Counted from the stretch's first letter, positions 1-13,680 are shown. The stretch: DNA of 64,000 nt from Carya illinoinensis (GCF_018687715.1 NC_056752.1:2728001-2792000); one strand, 5' to 3'. Translations and numbers: made by a program. The notes: a model not told the origin generated them from the sequence alone.

Positions 1-135
1 TGTGGCACCTCCCCCGCCGCCTCCAGCTCATGCCATTATCACTAATTCAGGCCAACAACTCCAGGTCCTAGCCCTGGTAGTGGGCATCCCATTCATGACC
101 AGGCTAAATATTTCTCAATCTTCCTGCATGTATAG
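1..135 (+). pseudogene. CEP precursor, copy A, 3' end only, frameshifted
   Basis: This is the 3' end of a C-terminally encoded peptide (CEP) precursor, aligned by eye to the intact copy at 57,566-57,937. The Pro-rich spacer is read in one frame from base 2 (VAPPPPPAHAIIT). The peptide motif RPTTPGPSPGSGHPIH is in another frame from base 49. The two frames are joined across a one-base deletion near 44-46, where the intact copy has a GAC codon. After the motif the stop of copy C is lost and reading continues to a TAG at 133-135. CEPs are secreted, Pro-hydroxylated 15-mer hormones that control root growth and nitrogen signalling. The start and signal peptide lie outside the window. The motif also differs from copy C (PGPSPGSGH against PGHSPGIGH). 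Either this copy is dead, or an unseen upstream change restores the frame. Confidence 0.75.
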
Positions 136-695
136 ATGTTGCATGCATGCTGCATGCATATACATATGTTCTCATTGATCGTTGCATGTGCAGGAAATGA
201 CTTCATTATCTGCATTTAAATGTATCATTAATAATGGTGTTGTGCTTCAATTGCCAATTAAGAATTTAAGGTTATAGCTAGCTAGGGTTGAATTTTCTTC
301 CGGCCTGTTTCTTGTCCAAAAAACAAAAACCTGTATTTTTCTAGTTTCCACTCTATTTAGTTATGTTGTAACTTTGGACAAGTGTCCATATGTACAATAA
401 GGCGTTGTAATTTGTGGCTTTTGTCAATTTGTTGGGTTTTCAATGAAATCTATCTAATTATGCTATTCATCCTGCCCTTTTTTTTAAAACCTTAATATTT
501 TTTTATCGACACCCGACATCATTGATCAGCACAAAAGGTTGCACTTTGCAACTGCACGTACATAGGAAATTCCTAATTAATAATAAATATGAGTAAATCA
601 ATGTTTGAATCGGGTTGATCTAATTTAGGCAGCCAAAGGTAATTAAACGATTAATTAATATTTGAGAGTCAAAATGTTATGGAGGACTTGCCCAC
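1..695 (+). repeat. Tandem-duplicated CEP segment, copy A (3' part)
   Basis: From base 1 to about 695 the sequence runs parallel to 52,510-53,690 (copy B) and to 57,840-60,530 without the LINE (copy C). Shared landmarks are the ATGTTGCATGCATGC run, the GTTCTCATTGATCGTTGCATG block, the AAATGACTTCATTATCTG block, the 3' UTR tail around 400-460 and the block ending GGACTTGCCCAC. Similarity stops at 695/696, where a CACTA-type terminus begins. The stretch 136-695 holds the 3' UTR (candidate poly(A) region near 398-455) and downstream spacer. I see no other gene in it. Confidence 0.85.
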
Positions 696-879
696 CACTA
701 CACTAGAAATGTTTTTTTAGGATGAAAAATTTCATCCCAAATTGTAGGGATTTTGTCTCAGAAAATATTCTGGGATGAAAAACCAAGGTCGTCCCTACAT
801 CACTATCCCAGAAGATATTTTGGGATGAAAATCACCATTTTGTCCCAAAATATATCTTTAGGGACAATTTTGAAATTGA

Positions 880-1245
880 CCGTTTGATACCATTCAAACG
901 GGTTAGTTTTTTTGTCACAGTTTAATTTCATTCCAGAATGACGTTCGAATGGTTACTTTTGGATGTTCGAACGAAATTAAATTAGTTGAATGATTATGAA
1001 AACATGTTCAAACGATCACACATTTTGATAACGTTTGAACGGTATAAAATAGATTTCCGTTCAAACGTTAAAAGAACAAATCGAATGGTAAAGGGATCAA
1101 ACGGTGTTGAGTTATTTTCGAATGGTACGATAATAAATTGTGTTCGAACATTTTTTGACTACTCTGATGTCATTCGAACGGCTCAATCAATAATGTTCAA
1201 ATGTTACATGGTCGTTTGAATGAAAACTATTTTATTAAAACCCCA
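880..1245. repeat. Left subterminal repeats of the outer CACTA-like element (GTTCGAACG type)
   Basis: Repeated imperfect palindromic words of the form GTTCGAACGGT, CATTCGAACG or GTTCAAACG occur about every 30-40 bases on both strands. In CACTA elements such subterminal repeats are the binding sites of the TnpA-type protein. That role is inferred here. The same words recur at 50,075-52,330, which ties the two ends together. Confidence 0.7.
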
Positions 1246-3465
1246 TAATAATAAAAAACCAATTTGACATTCATGATATTTGTAAAACATAAATTAGAAA
1301 CTGTTTAATACTCACGAAAGTTTTATAATAAGTGTGAATTAATAAATAACCATGAGACTGACATTGTTCATACATAATTAGATAATGTCTTAATCTATAT
1401 GTAAAAAACCATCAGTTGCTTGGAGGCACGTTGATCAGCTTATAATTTTGTCTTCCAAGTGTAGAAGCTGTCAAAGTAATATAAGGATAAGTCCAGGATA
1501 GTATTCCATAGGGACAAAGAGTTATCAAAGCGTTTGTGAGATTTCCTTTGTGTAAAAAATGTATCGATTATGAAAGATAAAAATAAATGTGAATCTATGT
1601 TTCTAAATTACCAAAACTAAGAAGTTTAGAGAAAATGTGTATCAAATGAATTAAACTTGTAAGAAACAATAAAACAAATATTTGGGATGCAATTTTCACT
1701 TGCTGATTTGGAGATGGATTTACTTCTTTTTTCACATTTTCTCAACCATGATCCTATTCCTAGAAGTCATGGTCGGATAATATAGCAATGAACCACAATT
1801 CTTGGCCTAATAAAAATACTTGACAGATTATATGACAATTGTAAAATAGTGAAAGAAAACCATCAAAGTCTTGTTACTTGTTCAAGTATTAATTGTGCCT
1901 TTACGTCTACAACTAATCTAAACCAAGAACAAAGAACTTCGATCATTTCTAAAAGTAAATTGAAATATCATCTACCAAGTTAATCATTGAAATCACATAA
2001 CATTGAAGAAAATCCACCCCAAAACAGTTATAGGTTACTTATTGAATCCCAAACTCAAAATCTAGCCTATCATCTCTAACTTAATAAAATGCTCAAAAAT
2101 AATAAATCCTAACATTTCAAGTTACTGTATGAAAATAAATACATGAGAATAAATAAAACAAGCTTAATGAACAACTAAGAAATAATATTGAGGAACTAAA
2201 AAAATAAAAGCTAAATGCGAGAGAGAGAGTTCCGTCCAAACTAACAAGACTGAAAACATAAAGCTATGAAAAAAATAATAACACTAGCCGACTTCACTCC
2301 AAACGAAAAGCAAAGTAATGAATAAAACCAAAAACTGCCGCCTGCTACTAAATGAAAAAAAGAAAGAAAATAAAAGCTACTCCTTGGTCTGGAAAACACC
2401 TCCAGCCGTGAAGACCAATAGCATGCCAATGTCTAAACGAAAATTAAATGCTTGAAGACAAAGCAAGCCGCCTTCTACTAAATGAAAAGAAAGGAAAATA
2501 AAAACTCAAAGCTACTCTACTGCTTAGGTCTCGAATGAAAACAAGAAGTGAAAAAAAAAAGATAAAACAATCAGCCGCTTTCTACGTCTGAACGAAAGGG
2601 AAAGAAAAATTAAAACTCAAAGACTACACTCTAGTCTCTAGGTCTGGAATGAAAACAAAATAAAAGCAAAACTATCCAATCTGCTGCTGCTTCCAGCTAA
2701 ATAAATAGCTGATCTCCTGCTGCTGCTTTTCGTCCAACTGTCTTCCATGTCTCAGCTTAATTGACAAATTCGGTGAAATCACATGCCAAAAGCTGAAACC
2801 GAATAATCCTCTAGTCTAGGTATGAAATGAAAAGCTCCAACCCGTCTGTCTATGCGTGATCCCATGTGATCTCCTGTTGCTCCAACTTAAACAAAAAAAG
2901 AAAGAAATAAAATTAATTACTCCCCACTACCACGTTGCTCCCAGGAAGTCATGCATGTGTGCATTTTTATTATTCCATCATGTTGGCATTCTGATGTGTT
3001 CATCCCTTGGAGAGGAGGGGGGCAGGTTCAGAATGATGCAGACATGCTTTGTCGTTGGAGATCCCCAAAAAAAAGAAATTCACATGCTAAAGGCTACCGC
3101 CGAACGAGAAAGAAAGAATTAAATCTCTGCTGCTGCTGCACGTTCAGCTATCTCCAACGTGATATGCAATTGATCTCCTGCTAGATGAGATTCTACAAAA
3201 ACCATAATCAATTCTTTTATTTCTTCATAGGTCCCATTCTTTCTTTCCTTCCATAAATGCCCTACAATATATAAATAAAATGATATTATAATTTAAGTAT
3301 TTCAAGGGCAAATATGAGACTTTGATGTGCAAAATATTATCATCAATAAATTTTTCATTAAGTATTAAAATTTTGATGCATAATTAAGTGTTCAACCCTT
3401 ATTTGATGTAATAAATCACTCACTAAAACAACTTAATTATACATTTCTAACACTTCATCACACGT
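1246..3465. other. Non-coding interior of the outer CACTA-like element
   Basis: I find no convincing gene. The first half (1,400-2,160) is AT-rich; its part near 1,480-1,520 (GATAGTATTCCATAGGGAC) resembles a motif common in plant LTR-like elements and is weakly similar to 32,585-32,630. From about 2,220 to 3,180 there are four or five imperfect repeats of roughly 110-130 bases, containing 'gccgcYttctac', 'aaaactcaaag', 'ctactct' and 'aggtctggaatgaaaac'. On the minus strand the end of the TnpA-like gene (stop at 3,458-3,460) lies just left of the inner CACTA insertion. Confidence 0.5.
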
Positions 3466-3468
3466 ACT

Positions 3469-3720
3469 CACTACAAGAAATATGTTATTTAGCCACGATT
3501 TTCCTTTCCATGACAACCGTTGGTGGGAAATAGATGGCTTATGCCACAAAAAGTCAACAACGAAATTGTTAATGTTTATTGTCACGAGTTATGGTGCGAC
3601 GACTCATAAACCGTGCCTATAAGTGCCTTCAAAGACGACATTTCTCTCGTGTTAAAAGGGTGAGCGGGAATTAAAACTAGAACACAGGCCATTAATCAAA
3701 AGCCCTTCACACGGTCAGGG
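3469..3720. repeat. Left TIR and subterminal repeats of the 26-kb CACTA element
   Basis: The TIR CACTACAAGAAATAT is followed by repeats of the words AGCCACGATT, GACAACCGTTGGTGG and CACGAGTTATGG. The same words, often inverted, fill 23,250-23,498 and 29,085-29,606. The likely role is TnpA-type protein binding (inferred from the family). Confidence 0.8.
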
Positions 3721-5485
3721 TATTGCTTGTTGGGAAACCATATACGAGCTGAGCCCCAACTTGCAATTTCACCTCACCTTCGACTACTCTTAGACAGACT
3801 CGATCATCACGGTGGTTTTCGAAACGTCAGCTCCCTTCGACATCCACTTGCTGGCGACAGTTGCCGCCCATTACCACCTCACTGTCGCCAATTGGCGCCA
3901 CGAGCTGAGTAGGGCGTTTATTTCTCTTTTCAAGATTGAGCATCTCTCCCTCTCCCACTTGGTAAATCTCTTGCCTATTGCTGCCTCATAAGACTTTCAT
4001 ACTGTGTATCTCTGGGGATTGAGCCCGTTTCATTCTCTGGAAATTTTTCAATCTGCTTGTTTAGCTATGAATATACATTCAAAGGGACGAGGGTTGAATA
4101 CTGAAACCCAAAATTAGATTTCCTGTCTTGGAGGTAGATCTATGCGCATGCTAGGAACTTTATTATACAAGTCTAATTTCAGGATATTTAATTAGGTAAA
4201 TTAACGGTTATTCCTTGGTTATGCACTCCATGTAAACACCTGCTGTCGATTGCCTTCTTGAGGTCTTCACCCTGCGAAGGCCAGTTTTTTTTGGAAATTA
4301 CCATAAATTGCGTGATATAGAATAGGTATATTTCATTAATTAGGAAATTAATTAAGTTTCAGGGGGCTAGCATCATGTATAGATATAGAGATTTTCCTGA
4401 GCACTTGAGACTGATGCAAGTCCAGGATGATAAATAGGATTTCTCCTTGTGTTTTTCATTAGATCTGTAGTATGTTGATCCAAATTCACATACATGTTTA
4501 GCATACATTGAGGCTCATGAAGTACTTACATATACATATATATATGCCTATATATGTATATGTAATAACTGTACCAAGTTTTTATTGTCAAGGACTATTG
4601 GCACGAGTTTTTGTAAGGCACTGCATAACATCTTAGGATTCCACCAATGTGGAATTCATGGCCAAGAAAACATGTGGCCATTTCAATACAATGTCGACTA
4701 AGATCTTAATTAAGAACTTGAATCATAAAGCATGAATGCCAAAAATTGGTCCATGAACAATTTTCCATTTTGGGTTTTAAATGTGAAACCTTGAAGGATA
4801 TTGTGGCTTATTTGGCTTTTTCTTATGAGTGAGAAGGCCAGCAATTTCCTCCTCTTTTGGCCCTGTTTGTAACTCAAAGTTAACATGTTGTTATAATGCT
4901 CCTGCCCTGTCTTCACCCAACCTATATATTTAATTAAAATGTCCTTTGTCAATCGCATAAACTTTTGTGGTCCTATGAAAATTTCTGACTGTACAATTAC
5001 CTAGTACTAATTACCAGCTGTGGGCCATAGTCAATACTTATACTGTGCTGCCAGCAACCTGAACATGTTCACTAATGTTTAAAGAGTGGGAGGCACATAA
5101 TCGTATATAAATTTATGTGTTAGAAAACATCATCTTAAATGATTTGCTGAGACCACAATATTGTTTAATTTATGATTTTAGTTGAAAGCTGCTTGTGTAA
5201 ATTTAGACAGTATCAAGTGTGATGAAACATAACACTTTCATGCTGTGGGAGGGTTATTTCCATGCTATAAGATTTCAGCATGCACTTCTTTCCAATAGCT
5301 CCATCACCAATTGTGATATACCTATGAATCTTGCCATATTGCATACGAGAAGCCCCTATTGGCACTCTTTTAATCAAAAGGAAGCTGAATGACTAGATGG
5401 TTATCCCAGTTGTGCTTCCTGATCTTTGCTACTCTTTACCTCTACTGTCATAATGTAGAGTACCCAATATATATGCCTTATCTTG

Positions 5486-5486
<1 letters not shown>

Positions 5487-5524
<38 letters not shown>
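5487..5524. repeat. (CT)n microsatellite
   Basis: An almost uninterrupted CT dinucleotide run of about 36 bases. The Ser-Leu repeat in the overlapping reading frame is a by-product of it. Confidence 0.95.
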
Positions 5525-5527
<3 letters not shown>

Positions 5528-7505
5528 AGCTAGAAATAAACAACATAATAGAAAATCTGAGAAATGGAGAGAAAGAAGGAAGGAGGGTATTCATAAGTAG
5601 AGGTGATGTTCGAATATAATATGTGTAGAAAAGGTGGGGGGAGGTGTGGTGATATCATAAAATATGTTTACATCCTAGCACCAAATTATTAAACTTTGTT
5701 TTTTCCCTGCCTCTTTTATAATTACCATGAGGCCGAACAACATTGGAAAAAATTATAATTTCAGGGAAGGCCAAACTGAACGACAAGGAGCCTAAGGACC
5801 AACTATGTATGAGTCTGGTCGGAATGTTGTTTGGTTAAGTATTGTACTGTGCAGGAACGAGAGAAAGAGATGTTGATGGTTACTGATGAAATTTTTTTTA
5901 ATTTTTTCTTTACAGTCCAATACAGGGTGACTGAGAAATACTCACGTGGGATGATCTGGAATTATTAATGTATCTCCTCATGCACAAGATTGTATCAAAC
6001 ATTCATGCATTCTTGGCATTTGCATTACTCACTGGCAGGCTGGAAAACATCAGCATTTCCAGCCTGGCAGTTATATCAAATTGAAGCACCCTTGCAAATT
6101 TGATCTGGGTTGCAAATGAGAGTCTGGCTATGGTTGTGTAAAAAAAATGTTGCCTGGTTGATCTTATACATTTGGGAAATTTCCTGGATTTCTCAACCCA
6201 ATTTGTACACACATGCTTTAGAATTTTGCCTAATGTTTCAAGGAATAACCACTCATTCAGAAATGAATGAATGGTTAATTGCTTTAACTTTTGAATACTG
6301 TTTAACCTTATAATGTGGGCCAGCCTGTCACCATCATTAAACGCTGTGCATGTATATTACTTTAATATACATCAATGAATTTGTACATTGATGTATATAC
6401 TGGGGTCTTGGCTTGGTGTTTGGAGATATAAATTGATGAGATTAGTTTCTCGAATACGCACACGATCGCCTATTAATTAAACTTGCACTGTGGCAAGTTT
6501 ATATGTGTATTATCACATCTTTTCATGCACTAGCTTTTCCTTTATATATTGCATAGAAGCAGAACAAGGCACTAAGATTCACAATAGTGGGCGTAATCTT
6601 CATCATTTCTATTATAGCAAAACGTGTTTGTGCATGCATATGATTGTCTTTGTCAATTTTTTACATGGATGGTAGGAAAAAAATGGGGAAAATTAAATCT
6701 CAGTGCTTCTATCCTGTTTATACTTATATATTTGACCTCCATAACCATGTGATTATGCAGCTACAATTTCCTGGGTTTAAGGCCTAATTATACACATAAC
6801 TAGTTTTGGTGTACAATTTTAGTTTCACCACTTTAAAAAATTCAGATTGTAACTATGTTATCTCTGTTAATTCTGAACTTAGTTCTATATTAAATATAAT
6901 AGTTGGGAATTTGAGTGTCTGTAATGTACCGGTTATGTTTTATTCTAAAGGTTCTTCAAGACAGAAATGTGTACATTCAGGATTAATGAGTGTATTAGTC
7001 CTTGTAAGCAGTTCTCCATTCATTCATAAATGACCTCTATTTAGGTACATACATTAAAGTTTGATAATAGCAATATATACTGTCCTATTATTAGTCCATG
7101 AACCACGGTTGTTTTTAGATTTTTTTCTTCTTACAATCCTCTTCTTAGAAATTCATGAAAGGTTGTTCTATATTTGTTTAGTGGTCTCGGATGGGGTATA
7201 GATTTCCAATAGTTATATAGATTTGTCCATGAAAATGTTTATCACAGTTTTCTTGCGTATTATATGTTCTTTTAACGTCACTTTATGTCGTTTAACTTTT
7301 TGTTGGCCACGAAGAGAAAGAAACTTCCTATCTCTACCAGTGACCACAAACTGAATTGGACTGATCATCCAATTTAAGGATATCACTTAAAAATGTATTT
7401 CCACAATGAGTTTTTCTCTCTAACTTATAGCATCGCAGGCAGCTGACAGTAGTGTTAATTTTAATGCTTACTTATAACTTTTTAGGATACCACATGATAT
7501 TAATT

Positions 7506-7544
7506 TGCCAAAATCCCTCACATCAGATGTGAGGGATTTTGGCA
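7506..7544. repeat. Near-perfect palindrome, 19-bp arms, 1-nt loop
   Basis: TGCCAAAATCCCTCACATC is followed by one A and then by its exact reverse complement. Such a tight loop would extrude as a cruciform or fold back in RNA. Confidence 0.95.
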
Positions 7545-9884
7545 TGGTTTTCATAGAGAGAACCTTTCTTCCCATTGCGAATCCACTCATATATTATAGA
7601 TTTGTCAATTCATTTGTGCCCTTCTTGTGCTTTACAGGTGTTGTTGTTACCATAAAAACTTCTCAGATTAACCACAAAGGTGAGTATCTTCAATATTCAC
7701 CTTTGCTGATTGGATCTTAAAACTCGAATTGAGCTGTTTCCTATGCCATATATGCACTCTATTCTATTTGAATATTAATTTTTGCCTACTATGTTGCAAT
7801 TCATAATTATGTTAGTATATTGTTTATCATCCCATTTGCAAATATTGATACTTTCAGGTATAAAGTATAGTGTTTAACGTGACCAGTTGAAATGATCATG
7901 GGCACCAAATTGTTAACGAGTTTCAAATATCTTGTGGACATGGTTATATAGCTGGGAGTCATGGGTAGAAAACTGATGCAAAATATTGTAGCCTTTAACG
8001 ATGGGTTGTCAAGATTGTGTAAATTGATCCGTCCTGATTGCACAAGTCTAGTTGTGCAATGTAGGTTGCACAAGGGGATGGTCTTGATGAAAACATGTTG
8101 CAAAGATAGAGATTTTTGCAGACTTCTAGGAGATGTCATAATATCTGTGAGCCCTGTTCTATGCTGAAATGTTTTACATGGAACATTCACTTTGGATGTT
8201 CACCATGTACTTCACATGCAATTTACCCCTTCACATTAAGCTGTTTTACTTTCTGATGTTTATATTTTGTCTCCATTACAAGATAAGGCAATCTTGTAAT
8301 AACAGCTTCCTTTTATATCTTGAAGCTAAATTTCATGTTTTGCACTTTTCTGAACTCTATATGAGCTTTTGAGATTCCACCTAAATCTCATTTACACTTC
8401 TTGTCCATATAGGTGTGGCTCATTCCTGGTTTGTTATTGGTTGTTGACTCTAGATTTTTAGTATGTCACGATAATTTTGCTAATGGGACATTCACCTGTC
8501 TTGTACATGTGATTAGTTGATTTAATATGGTGATTAAATCTACTTTTAATAATACCGTGCATGCTCGTCTTGTGGTTTATGAAGCTATTGCCTTGTTATA
8601 GCTATTGTCGGATCTAGTTGGAGCATAATCCCCTTCTTTCTTATTCAAACCAGCACCCTATTGGCCACAAGTTAGTTAATTGGCTTACCACCATTATACA
8701 TTTAAAGCAAGTCCTTGGTGTTATATTTGTTGGTATGTGAACTGATTTTAAATTAATTCAAGCCAAACCAGGGTTTAATATAATAACCCTAATTCTCAAT
8801 ATAAACATACATGTAAGTTGAAACACCCCTTGAAGCTGTCCTAGGAGCTGCATTGTGGTTTGAGGTTTACACTCACAAGGTGTTGAAGTCAGTTTATCAG
8901 CCGTATGTTTAGTGCGTTGCTCATGTATATATCATATACATTTCAAATTTATTGCTCAATTTCACCTTGGAAACTAAACTTGGAAAGTGTTTCATGATAA
9001 AGCCTATCACTTGCCAAGCATATTCAGTCCTGAAATTTGCTAAGTAGCACTAGGAGAACAAGCCCTCTTTAACCACCATTGTGTAATCATGCACTTGATG
9101 TATTGCCTAGTTAAAAAATTTTGGTTTACAATAATTTTGCTGATCAAGTATAAGAGTAAAAATGCTCTGTCTAAGTAAACTTTATATAAAGTATAGCTTC
9201 TCATATATGCAATGAAAACCAATTTGCCTAACTGAACTCCATAGACTTTAACCCTGGTTCTCAAGGCACACTTCATACCCGCTTGGGAATTGTCATTGCT
9301 TGTTGTATTATTACCATGTATAATTATAACATCTCCTGAAACATCCCATCTTTGCCTCCTTTCAAATAGGCAGTTTCTTAAAAATTGTGTATCACTTGCA
9401 TATAATACAGGGCCATGATCAATAATATGATGTATATTACAAAACTATACCTTAATTCTCTTAATTTATTCCATACTCTATAGTTGTTCATAGATGTAAC
9501 TTTACTTTTTTGCTATTTGTCATACATATTCATACATATATATATTTTTATATATGGATGCATATATATATACATGTGGTGTTTGGGAATTACTAGGAAA
9601 GTAGCTAGGACCTTAATGTATTCATTTACATATGGTCTTCCCTTTTCATTACAGCAAACATAAATTGACCACGTCAATTTTGGAATAAATTGACAGTTAT
9701 CAATCCATACAATGCTGTCGAACAATCTTAGCACCCATTTGCAAATTTTGCTCTTCGTTACTGTTGCGATCTATCTTCAACTACTTGAGCGATAAATCAT
9801 TACACACTTTCATTGTGTCCATAGTGAAACAATATTTTCCTCATACCTGATTTTAACTTGTACAATTCCTTGTCACTCAACCAG

Positions 9885-12800
9885 ATGGACAAGGCTTGTA
9901 TGCATATTGAAGATAGATTGCGTTCTAGCAAATATGCTGAAGGCATTAAACAATTCATAGATGTGGTGAAGGCCTATGCACCTGGTAGAGACTGCATTAG
10001 GTGTCCATGTAGGAGACGCCGAAATCATACTTTCCATCCCATTGGAGTGGTCCAGGATCACTTGTTCATCATAGGAATTGATACATCTTATACATCATGG
10101 ATATTCCATGGCGAGGAGGAATTTTTGCCTGAAGCCACAGATTCTGAGGAAGAAGTTTCTCATGCCTATAACTACAATGACTACATTGATGATGTTGACG
10201 AGATGTTAAATGACATCCGTGTGGGATCCTTTATGGATAATTCTGCTGGAACAGAATTGAATTTAGATGAAGGGCCTTCACAACACACTGCTCATGATCC
10301 GATACATACTACCTTCGAAGAGTTGCTAGAAAATGCAAGAAAGCCACTTTATCCAAACTGCACAAACTTCTCATAGCTATCATTCATAGTCAAGTTGCTT
10401 CATATAAAGACAGTTGGTGGTTGGATTGTGAAGTCTTTTGACATGGTTATAAAGCTCTTGCAAGCAGTTTTTTCTCATGCACTGTTTCCTGCCTCATTCC
10501 ACAAGGCTCGCCGCTTACAGCAGGTTTTGGGATTTGGTTACACAAAAATACATGTATGCCCAAATGATTGTGCCTTGTTTTGGAAGGAGCATGCTGATAA
10601 AGATGAGTGCCCTAAATGCAATGCATCTAGGTGGGCCTCAATGCCAGCTATCCAACAGAGGATATCCCAAAAATTCCTTCGATATTTTCCTTTGAAGCCG
10701 CGGTTGCAAAGGCTGTTTATGTCAAAGAAGACTGCACAGTCGATGAGATGGCATGTTGAAGAGCGTCTTGACGATCCCAATTTCATGAGACATCCAGCGG
10801 ATTCCAGTGTATGGAAAGACTTTGATAACAAACATGCTTGGTTTGCCCAGGATCCTCGTAATGTCAGACTTGGTCTAGCGAGTGATGGGTTCAACCCATT
10901 CAATAATCTTAGCAAACTGTACAGCATTTGGCCAGTGCTACTTGTGCCTTACAACTTGCCCCCTTGCTTATACATGAAAGATCCATACCTAATGATGTCA
11001 TTATTAATCCTTGGCCCAAAGGCTCCGGGAAATGATATAGACGTGTTGTTGCGTCCCCTAATAGATGAGTTGACAGATTTGTGGGTGGAGGGAATTCATA
11101 CATATGACGCATACAAACGAGAATCGTTTTAGTTGAGGGCAGCGTTACTTTGGACCATTAATGACTTTCTTGCATAAGCTAATCTTTTTGGTTGGAGCAC
11201 GAAGGGTAAGTTGGCATGCCCTACATGTAACGTTGAGACAGATTCACTGTGGCTTGTGCATGGTCGAAAACATTATTATATGGCCCATCGTTGTTGGTTG
11301 GGCCAAGATCACAGTTGGAGGAGGAAAAAGTCAACTTTTAATGGTAAGTAGGAACACCGTCTCCAACCGAGAATGGTGGAGGGACAAGCTTTAATGGAGT
11401 AATTACATGAGGTTTCAAATTTGCAGTTTCGTAAATCAGCAAAGAAGAGAAAACGTACGCCCGATGAACTTAATTGGACAAAAAAGAGTATCTTCTTTGA
11501 ACTTCCATACTGGTTAGACTTGGGATTGCGCCATAACTTAGACGTCATGCATGTTGAGAAAAATATTTGTGATAATGTTTTGGGAACCTTGATGAATATT
11601 GAAGGAAAAAGTAAGGACACTACTGCTGCGCGTATGGATTTGGAAGATCTTGGACTAAGGAAAGAATTACATCTCAGACATGATGGTACGAGCACTTCTA
11701 TGAGCCTTGCTTGTTATATGTTAAACATAAATGAGCGAAGGAGTTTTTGTGCACGCTTGGCAGAAGTTAAATTTCCTAATGGCTTTGCCTCTAATATTGC
11801 CCGGTGTGTCAACTTTACTGATGGAAAAATAATGGGAATGAAGAGCCATGATTGTCACATCTTCATGCAATATTTGTTGCCGGTTGTTATTGGTGGGTAC
11901 CTACGACCGGATATGCGTCGATGTTTAATTGAGTTGTGTTTGTTTTTCAAAGAATTATGTTCTCGAACATTAGACATAACAGTGTTGAAACGACTTCAAG
12001 CTAATATACCCATCATTCTTTGTAAACTGGAAATGATATTTCCACCAGTATTTTTCGATATCATGGTTCATCTTGCTATTCATATGCCAGATGAGGCTTT
12101 GCTAGCAGGACTTGTCCAATACAGGTGGATGTACCCATTCGAGAGGTATATGGGTAAGTTCAAACGGTATGTCCGCAACAGAGCCCGTCCAGAAGGCTCA
12201 ATTGCAGAGGCATATTTGCATGTCGAGTGCCTGACTTTTTGCTCTATGTACCTTAATGATATTGAGACTAGATATAATCGAGAGGAATGTAACATTGACA
12301 CAGTTGGGCAGAGCTCCGTAAATTTGAATATATCGGTTTTCATCCAAAAGGTGCACCCACTAGGGGCAGCAAGAATGGCAAATTTGCTCAACTCTCTGTT
12401 GGCCGAGGCCACTTGGTACGTCCTTAATAATTATCTAGAGATTGAGGACTATTTAGAGTAAGTCCACTCTCGTTGTCCACTTCAGCCAATAATGTTTTTT
12501 AAGTTTTGTCAGTGGATAATCTTTTAAATATTGATATATATATTTGTAGGGATCACCGTAACAAGATGAAAGAAGGGGACCCAACTAATTTTGAGCGTAG
12601 GCACCAAATTGAATTTCCAACGTGGTTCAGAACACGCGTAAGATTTCTCTATTTCATATGCAGGAATATCCCTTTATCGTAACTTAGCCTTTTTATAATA
12701 CTGTTATTGATAAATCAAATATCCATGCTAGATTGCCGAGTTGCACTCAATGACTCTCCCCGCTGTGAGTGATGACATATTTGCATTGAGTTGTGGTCCA

Positions 12801-13475
12801 GATCCACGTGTCGCATCATATTCTGGATGTATAATGAATGGAATTCGGTTTCACACCAAGAAGCTCGAAGGGCGTCGTCGCACCCAAAACAGTGGGGTTG
12901 TTGTTCATGGCGAACATCAAGGTTTGCCTGTTGACTTTTACGGTGTGTTGCAAGACATCATAGAATTACTTTATATGGGTTGGCGTAAGTGTTTCATTTT
13001 TAAATGTGATTGGTGGGACATTGGCGATACAAGAAGGGGCATACATGTTGGGGAGCACTTCACGAGTGTTAATACCAACCGACAATGGTATAAGGATGAG
13101 CCATTCGCCCTGGCATGTCAAACGTTGCAAGTATTTTACATCAAGGACCCGAATTGGGGGGGAAGTTGGCACGCAGTACACAAGATAACCAATAGGAATG
13201 TTTCCAATATTCGCCACAATACCTCGGACTTGCATGATGATGCTGATGATGATGATGATGAGTCCGACGCTTTTGACTCCAAAGACGAGAGTGACACTGA
13301 GGAATGGGAGTACGGTCTTGTCAATGAAACTATCCCGGAGATCCTCAATCCACTGACCCGAGGAGATGAAGACCAATTGCCGGTTGATCCATCTACCCTG
13401 TCACTTGAACAGTTGTCTAGAGAAAGTGACGCTGATGATTGTATTGATGATGAAGCCCTTAACGTTCGTTTGTAG
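9885..13475 (+). pseudogene. TNP2-like CACTA transposase (TnpD type), decayed
   Basis: The start is set at ATG 9,885 (MDKACM), which matches the conserved MDK start of the family; the upstream TTG is not used. Domains in order: a Transpos_assoc zinc-binding N-terminus (IRCPC then SYTSWIFHGEE, 9,990-10,110); Transposase_21/TNP2 core (SDGFNPF, YSIWPVLLVPYNLPP and GPKAPGNDIDV, 10,880-11,050); the DLMH-type block (LDVMHVEKNICDNVLGT, about 11,540); DUF4218 (MKSHDCHIFMQYLLPV to KFKRYVRNRARPEGSIAEAY, 11,840-12,220); and DUF4216 (VYYDW-like region near 13,000, with VPRVGWH-like GGSWHAVHK). Introns are visible at about 11,347-11,426, 12,461-12,549 and 12,638-12,731. In-frame stops at 10,374-10,376 (TAG), 11,130-11,132 (TAG) and about 11,173 (TAA) disable it. 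The C-terminus is acidic (runs of Asp/Glu). The family excises CACTA elements by cutting at the termini. Confidence 0.9.
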
Positions 13476-13662
13476 AAGGAGAACACAGATGATGTGGAAA
13501 GACTTGGTACATATTGAAAACCTCAATAACACTATTATACATTTTCCAAAGTTGGTTTATTTAATCCTAGGAATTATTGCATCTGGTATCTATAAACAAA
13601 CCCAGATCATTGCTGTTTTTGTTCTACAAGGCTATTCCATGGTTATAAAATAAGTCAAGAAT

Positions 13663-13680
13663 TCCCCCCCCCCCCCCCCC
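13663..13680. repeat. Poly(C) homopolymer
   Basis: About 18 consecutive C residues. The exact length may be affected by sequencing or assembly error. Confidence 0.9.

Larger units (their letters stand above)
3721..9884. other. Non-coding 5' region of the CACTA element
   Basis: This is AT-rich sequence upstream of the TNP2-like gene with no ORF that resembles a known protein. It holds a (CT)n microsatellite at 5,487-5,524 and several perfect short-loop inverted repeats: 4,526-4,565 (17-bp arms), 6,365-6,398 (13-bp arms), 7,506-7,544 (19-bp arms, one-base loop), 8,037-8,060 (9-bp arms) and 8,275-8,300 (10-bp arms). A long leader with introns is possible, but I cannot place exons. Confidence 0.6.

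Noticed and set aside
1400..3240. Possible LTR-type element in the left part of the outer element
   Set aside because: A phrase near 1,490 is LTR-like, but I found no matching ends, duplication or partner repeat.
5389..5619. Frame with a Ser-Leu repeat
   Set aside because: Translation of the (CT)n microsatellite.
7807..8190. 127-codon minus-strand frame in the CACTA 5' region
   Set aside because: No family resemblance and overlaps two short hairpins; within chance for this length of DNA.
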